A DNA stretch of 64,000 nt from Rhodobacter sp. (GTDB lineage Bacteria > Pseudomonadota > Alphaproteobacteria > Rhodobacterales > Rhodobacteraceae): assembly GCA_020637595.1 (NCBI GenBank), contig JACKKE010000016.1:1-64000 (forward strand), read 5' to 3'. The notes under the pieces are model-generated. The model did no database searches. It had not been told where the DNA came from and was given only the letters and a program-made list of their open reading frames with translations. Both the position numbers and the translations under genes were made by a program. Shown here piece after piece: positions 60,895 to 64,000 of this stretch; position 1 is the stretch's first letter, and each line of letters starts with the position of its first letter.

Positions 60895-61528
60895 GCTTGC
60901 CGACGCCCTGACAGCCGAGGGTCTGCTGATCCTCGGCGTCACCGCCCCCGATCCGGCCTTCTGCGCGCCCGAGGCGCGCAGCCTGCTGCTGATCGGCCCG
61001 CAGGGCGGCTCCGGCTGGTGGCCGCGCGTCACCGCCGCGCCGGAATGGCGCGACGGCTATCCCGATCCCGTCGACCGCTGGTCCAAACGCATCCTCGGCG
61101 CGCTCGCCACCCGCTTCGGCGGCACCGCCCTGTTTCCCTCGGACGGCCCGCCCTGGCCCCCCTTCTTTCGCTGGGCCCAGGACAGCGGCCGGATGTGGCA
61201 GTCGCCGGTCGGCATGCTGGTGCACCCTCAGGCGGGCCTCTGGGTCTCGTTTCGCGGCGCGCTGGCCCTGCCCTTTGCCGTGCCCCTGCCGGCAGCAGCG
61301 CCCCCCTGCCCGACCTGCCCCGGCCAGCCCTGCCGCAGCGCCTGCCCGGTGGCGGCCCTGTCGCCCACCGCCTATGACACCGCCGCCTGCCACGCACACC
61401 TGAACACACCCGCCGGCGCCGACTGCCTGTCGCAAGGCTGCGCCGCGCGCCGCGCTTGCCCCCTGTCGCAAAGCCATGCAAGACTAGCCGAACAATCCGC
61501 CTATCACATGAGCCGGTTTCACCCATGA
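60878..61528 (+). CDS. Ferredoxin-like cysteine-rich protein
   Basis: 216 residues. Two clusters of cysteines (CPTCPGQPCRSACPVAAL and CLSQGCAARRACPL) resemble the Fe-S part of QueG-like and ferredoxin-domain proteins. The N-terminal part (LLLIGPQGGSGWWPRV) also recalls QueG-like proteins. The first half has no clear enzyme motif. It overlaps the argB 3' end by 17 bases and the sixA start by four bases. The function is unknown. Confidence 0.85.
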   Translation: MEAASELADALTAEGLLILGVTAPDPAFCAPEARSLLLIGPQGGSGWWPRVTAAPEWRDGYPDPVDRWSKRILGALATRFGGTALFPSDGPPWPPFFRWAQDSGRMWQSPVGMLVHPQAGLWVSFRGALALPFAVPLPAAAPPCPTCPGQPCRSACPVAALSPTAYDTAACHAHLNTPAGADCLSQGCAARRACPLSQSHARLAEQSAYHMSRFHP

Positions 61529-62031
61529 CCAAGCGCCTGATCCTGACGCGACACGCAAAATCCAGCTGGGACGATCCCACGATGTCCGACCATGATCGGC
61601 CGCTCAACGACCGCGGCAAGGCCGCGGCAGCGGATCTGGGCGAATGGCTGTCCTCGCGCGGCTATATCCCCGAAGAGGTGCTGTGCTCGGATGCACTCCG
61701 CACCCGCAAGACCTGGTCCGGCATCGCCCCCGCCCTGCCCGGCACACCGATCCTGACCTTGAAACCCGCGCTCTATCACGCCGGATCCGACGTAATGCTG
61801 GCGGTGCTGCGCCATGCCAGCGCCGACACCGTGATGGTGATCGGCCACAACCCTGGCATAGCCGAATTCGCCGAGCGCCTCGTCGCCAAGCCGCCGCTGA
61901 ACCCCGAGTTCCGCCGCTATCCGACCGGCGCCACGCTGGTCGCCAGCTTCGAGATCGACGCCTGGGCGGATCTCGATTACGGCATGGGCGCGGCGCGCGA
62001 CTTCATCGTCCCGAGCGAAATCGCCGGCTGA
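61525..62031 (+). CDS. sixA: SixA-type histidine phosphatase
   Basis: 168 residues. The catalytic motif LILTRHAKSSWDDP (RHG-type, here RHA) and the second His in VMVIGHNPGIAEFA are present. Short phosphohistidine phosphatases of this type act on HPt domains or PTS proteins. ATG 61525 overlaps the upstream stop. It ends at the convergent repeat near 62.06 kb. Confidence 0.9.
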   Translation: MTKRLILTRHAKSSWDDPTMSDHDRPLNDRGKAAAADLGEWLSSRGYIPEEVLCSDALRTRKTWSGIAPALPGTPILTLKPALYHAGSDVMLAVLRHASADTVMVIGHNPGIAEFAERLVAKPPLNPEFRRYPTGATLVASFEIDAWADLDYGMGAARDFIVPSEIAG

Positions 62032-62057
62032 GCCGCGGCGCCCCTGGGCCATGCCCA

Positions 62058-62123
62058 TCTTTGCGTCTTAAATATCCTCGGGGGGTGAATTTGCGCAGCA
62101 AAGAGGGGGGCAGACAGCCCCCC
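62058..62123. repeat. Dispersed hairpin repeat with terminator-like end, copy 2
   Basis: It has the same layout as 18292-18363: TCTTTGCGTC... and ...GCAAAGAGGGG arms around TGAATTTGCG, then GGGGGGC-AGACA-GCCCCCC. It lies between convergent sixA and bztD. Two copies 44 kb apart in the same context suggest a repeated bidirectional terminator element. Confidence 0.7.
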
Positions 62124-62150
62124 TTGCCCGTTCTCCGTCCCGCGTGACGC

Positions 62151-62939
62151 TCAGTGCCCCAAGATCTGGCTGAGGAACAGCTTGGTCCGGTCGGATTGCG
62201 GGTTGTTGAAGAATTCCTTGGGCTCGTTCTGCTCGACGATCTGCCCCTGATCCATAAAGATCACCCGGTTCGCCACGGCCTGGGCAAAGCCCATCTCGTG
62301 GGTCACGCAAAGCATCGTCATCCCCTCCTCGGCGAGCTGGATCATCGTGTCCAGCACCTCCTTGATCATCTCGGGATCGAGGGCCGAGGTTGGCTCGTCG
62401 AACAGCATGATCCGGGGCTTCATGCACAGCGATCGCGCGATCGCCACCCGCTGCTGCTGCCCGCCCGAAAGCTGGCCGGGATACTTGTGCGCCTGCTCGG
62501 GGATCTTCACCTTCTCCAGGAAATGCATCGCCGTCTCTTCGGCTTCCCGCTTCGGCACCTTGCGCACCCAGATCGGTGCCAGCGTGCAGTTTTCCAGGAT
62601 CGTCAGATGCGGAAACAGGTTGAAGTGCTGGAACACCATCCCGACCTCGGAGCGCACCTTGTCGATATTCTTCAGGTCCGAAGACAGCTCGGTCCCGTCG
62701 ACGATGATCTGCCCCGCCTGGTGCTCCTCCAGCCGGTTGATGCAGCGGATCAGCGTCGATTTCCCCGACCCGGAGGGGCCGCAGATGACGATCCGCTCGC
62801 CGCGGTTGACGGTCATGTTCACGTCGCGCAGGACGTGGAACTGCCCATACCACTTGTTCATGTTGGTGATCTGGATCGCGACCTCGTCCGAGACCTGCAT
62901 GTGGCTGCGATTGATATTGCGATCAGCAATGGCTTCCAT
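62151..62939 (-). CDS. bztD: Glutamate/glutamine/aspartate/asparagine ABC transporter ATPase (BztD/AapP)
   Basis: 262 residues. Walker A GPSGSGKSTLIRCINRLEEH, signature LSGGQQQRVAIARSLC, Walker B IMLFDEPTSALDPEM and switch VTHEMGFA are present. The long N-terminus (MEAIADRNINRSHMQVSDEV) and the downstream fit with the polar-amino-acid permease match Rhodobacter BztD and Rhizobium AapP. It lies 12 bases after bztC. Confidence 0.93.
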   Translation of the reverse strand: MEAIADRNINRSHMQVSDEVAIQITNMNKWYGQFHVLRDVNMTVNRGERIVICGPSGSGKSTLIRCINRLEEHQAGQIIVDGTELSSDLKNIDKVRSEVGMVFQHFNLFPHLTILENCTLAPIWVRKVPKREAEETAMHFLEKVKIPEQAHKYPGQLSGGQQQRVAIARSLCMKPRIMLFDEPTSALDPEMIKEVLDTMIQLAEEGMTMLCVTHEMGFAQAVANRVIFMDQGQIVEQNEPKEFFNNPQSDRTKLFLSQILGH

Positions 62940-62951
62940 GTGTATGTCCCC

Positions 62952-64000
62952 TTAACGGTGGTCGGTCTTGAGGCGGCGCTCAAGATGCATCGAGTAGCGC
63001 GACATGCCGAAGCAGAAGATCCAGAAGACGGCCCCGATGAAGATGAAGAGTTCCCAGTAAACCCCCTGCCAGTCCGAGGTGGCGCGAATCGCGCTGGCCC
63101 GGCCGATGGGGTCCAGGATGCCGATGAACACGACCAGCGTCGTATCCTTGAACAGACCGATGAAGGTGTTGACGATGCCCGGGATCGAAATCTTCAGCGC
63201 CTGCGGCATGATGATCAGCCGCTGCGCCTTCCAGTAGTCCAGACCCAGCGCATCGGCGGCTTCGTATTGGCCGCGCGGCAGCGCAGCCAGGCCGCCGCGG
63301 ATCACCTCGGCCATATAGGCCGTGGCGAACAGCGTCACCATGATGATCACCCGCAGGATCAGGTCAAAGTTCGTGCCCGGCGGCAGGAAGTAGTTCAGCA
63401 GCAGCGAGGCGGTGAACAGCAGGGTGATCAGCGGCACGCCGCGGACGAATTCGATGAAGATCACCGACATCCACTTGATCAGCAGCATGTTCGACTGCCG
63501 CCCCAGCGCCAGCAGGATCCCCAGCGGCAGCGACAGGGCAATCCCCGCGACACCAATGACGACCGAGATCATGAAACCGCCAAAGTCGCGCGAGGCGACC
63601 GGCGTGACCTCGATCGGGACGACGCTGTTGATACCCGAGGCCAGCGGGCCGGCAAGGAAATACCAGTAGGCAACCGGCACCAGGATCGTCAGCCCGACCG
63701 AGACGACCGCCCCCATCTTGTGGGTGCCGACCATCACCAGATAGCCGATCACAAACCCCGCCAGCACCGCGAGGATCGTCCACAGCGACCCGCCCCACAG
63801 CAGCCAGACGGCGAGGAACGGATAGAGGGCCGAGAACCACAGCACCTTGCGCGGCACCGAGGGGAACAGGATCGGCGCGATGGCCACGAACAGCAGCACG
63901 AACAGCAGCACCGGCCGCCAGTAGAGGTCAGGCGGATAGAAACCGAAGATCAGCTGCAGCCAGTTGACGCGGATCACCGCCCAGCAGGCACCGGTCGCGC
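62952..64000 (-). CDS. bztC: Polar amino-acid ABC transporter permease BztC/AapM, 5' end outside window
   Basis: About 349 residues visible; the frame stays open to the window end (GACWAVIRVNWLQLIFGFYPPDLYWRPVL). The N-terminal third has extra helices typical of BztC/AapM. Then comes the permease domain with the EAA loop LPRGQYEAADALGLDYWKAQRLIIMPQALKISIPGI. An internal GTG near 63977 is not the true start. It works with BztD and, probably, bztA/bztB outside the window. Confidence 0.93.
   Translation of the reverse strand, partial: ATGACWAVIRVNWLQLIFGFYPPDLYWRPVLLFVLLFVAIAPILFPSVPRKVLWFSALYPFLAVWLLWGGSLWTILAVLAGFVIGYLVMVGTHKMGAVVSVGLTILVPVAYWYFLAGPLASGINSVVPIEVTPVASRDFGGFMISVVIGVAGIALSLPLGILLALGRQSNMLLIKWMSVIFIEFVRGVPLITLLFTASLLLNYFLPPGTNFDLILRVIIMVTLFATAYMAEVIRGGLAALPRGQYEAADALGLDYWKAQRLIIMPQALKISIPGIVNTFIGLFKDTTLVVFIGILDPIGRASAIRATSDWQGVYWELFIFIGAVFWIFCFGMSRYSMHLERRLKTDHR

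Noticed and set aside
1..64000. CRISPR arrays, rRNA operons and prophage modules
   Set aside because: No regularly spaced repeats, rRNA-like sequence or phage structural genes were found.

Overview
The window looks like a chromosomal segment of a Rhodobacteraceae-type alphaproteobacterium. It has high GC, dense operons with frequent ATGA overlaps, and the core order rpmH-rnpA ... yidD ... yidC-MOSC-yihA-argB. A BztC/BztD-type amino-acid transporter lies at the right edge, and TRAP and LIV-type transporters serve carbon uptake. There is no rRNA, CRISPR array or intact insertion sequence. One tRNA-Arg(ACG) is present.

Layout. 0-3.2 kb: a LysR regulator divergent from a 2OG-Fe(II) oxygenase and an M24 enzyme resembling the DMSP lyase DddP. 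3.2-13.4 kb: a catabolic cluster. A long minus-strand operon encodes an alpha/beta hydrolase, EntE-like aryl-CoA ligase, salicylyl-CoA-hydroxylase-type flavoprotein, 4HBT thioesterase, maleate isomerase and a three-part TRAP transporter. A TetR regulator and a VOC dioxygenase with an 87-residue partner lie beside it. An inverted repeat of the form ATTGATA-N3-TATCAAT recurs at three control points. The parts fit a route aryl acid -> aryl-CoA -> hydroxylated aryl-CoA -> dihydroxy acid -> ring cleavage -> maleate -> fumarate.

13.5-33.2 kb: mostly core genes. These are an AEC permease, TauE/SafE permease, dienelactone hydrolase, pobA/pobR (4-hydroxybenzoate to protocatechuate), RNase D, an RND/MMPL exporter, tRNA-Arg, a histidine kinase, a mercuric-reductase-like flavoprotein with a TVP38 membrane protein, rpmH, rnpA, an SDR, DUF523, yidD, a pentapeptide-type membrane protein, ttcA and an EAL protein.

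33.2-56.5 kb: an accessory block sits between the yidD/ttcA side and yidC. A minus-strand half carries a LIV-type ABC transporter, zinc-type dehydrogenase, GntR regulator, Old Yellow Enzyme homologue and several decayed genes (amidase, NodB-type deacetylase, enoyl-CoA hydratase). A plus-strand half carries MmgE/PrpD, acyl-CoA dehydrogenase, CaiB CoA-transferase, HMG-CoA-lyase-like enzyme, an Lrp regulator and a complete branched-chain 2-oxoacid dehydrogenase operon. A palindrome TTGTTCGAACAA recurs at the promoters of the GntR-linked half, including in front of the decayed genes. This suggests a regulon whose enzymes are being lost while its operators persist.

56.8-64 kb: core genes yidC, MOSC, yihA/engB, argB, an Fe-S protein and sixA, then the convergent bztD and bztC (cut by the window end). 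Two copies of a hairpin repeat with terminator-like ends sit between convergent genes at about 18.3 and 62.1 kb.
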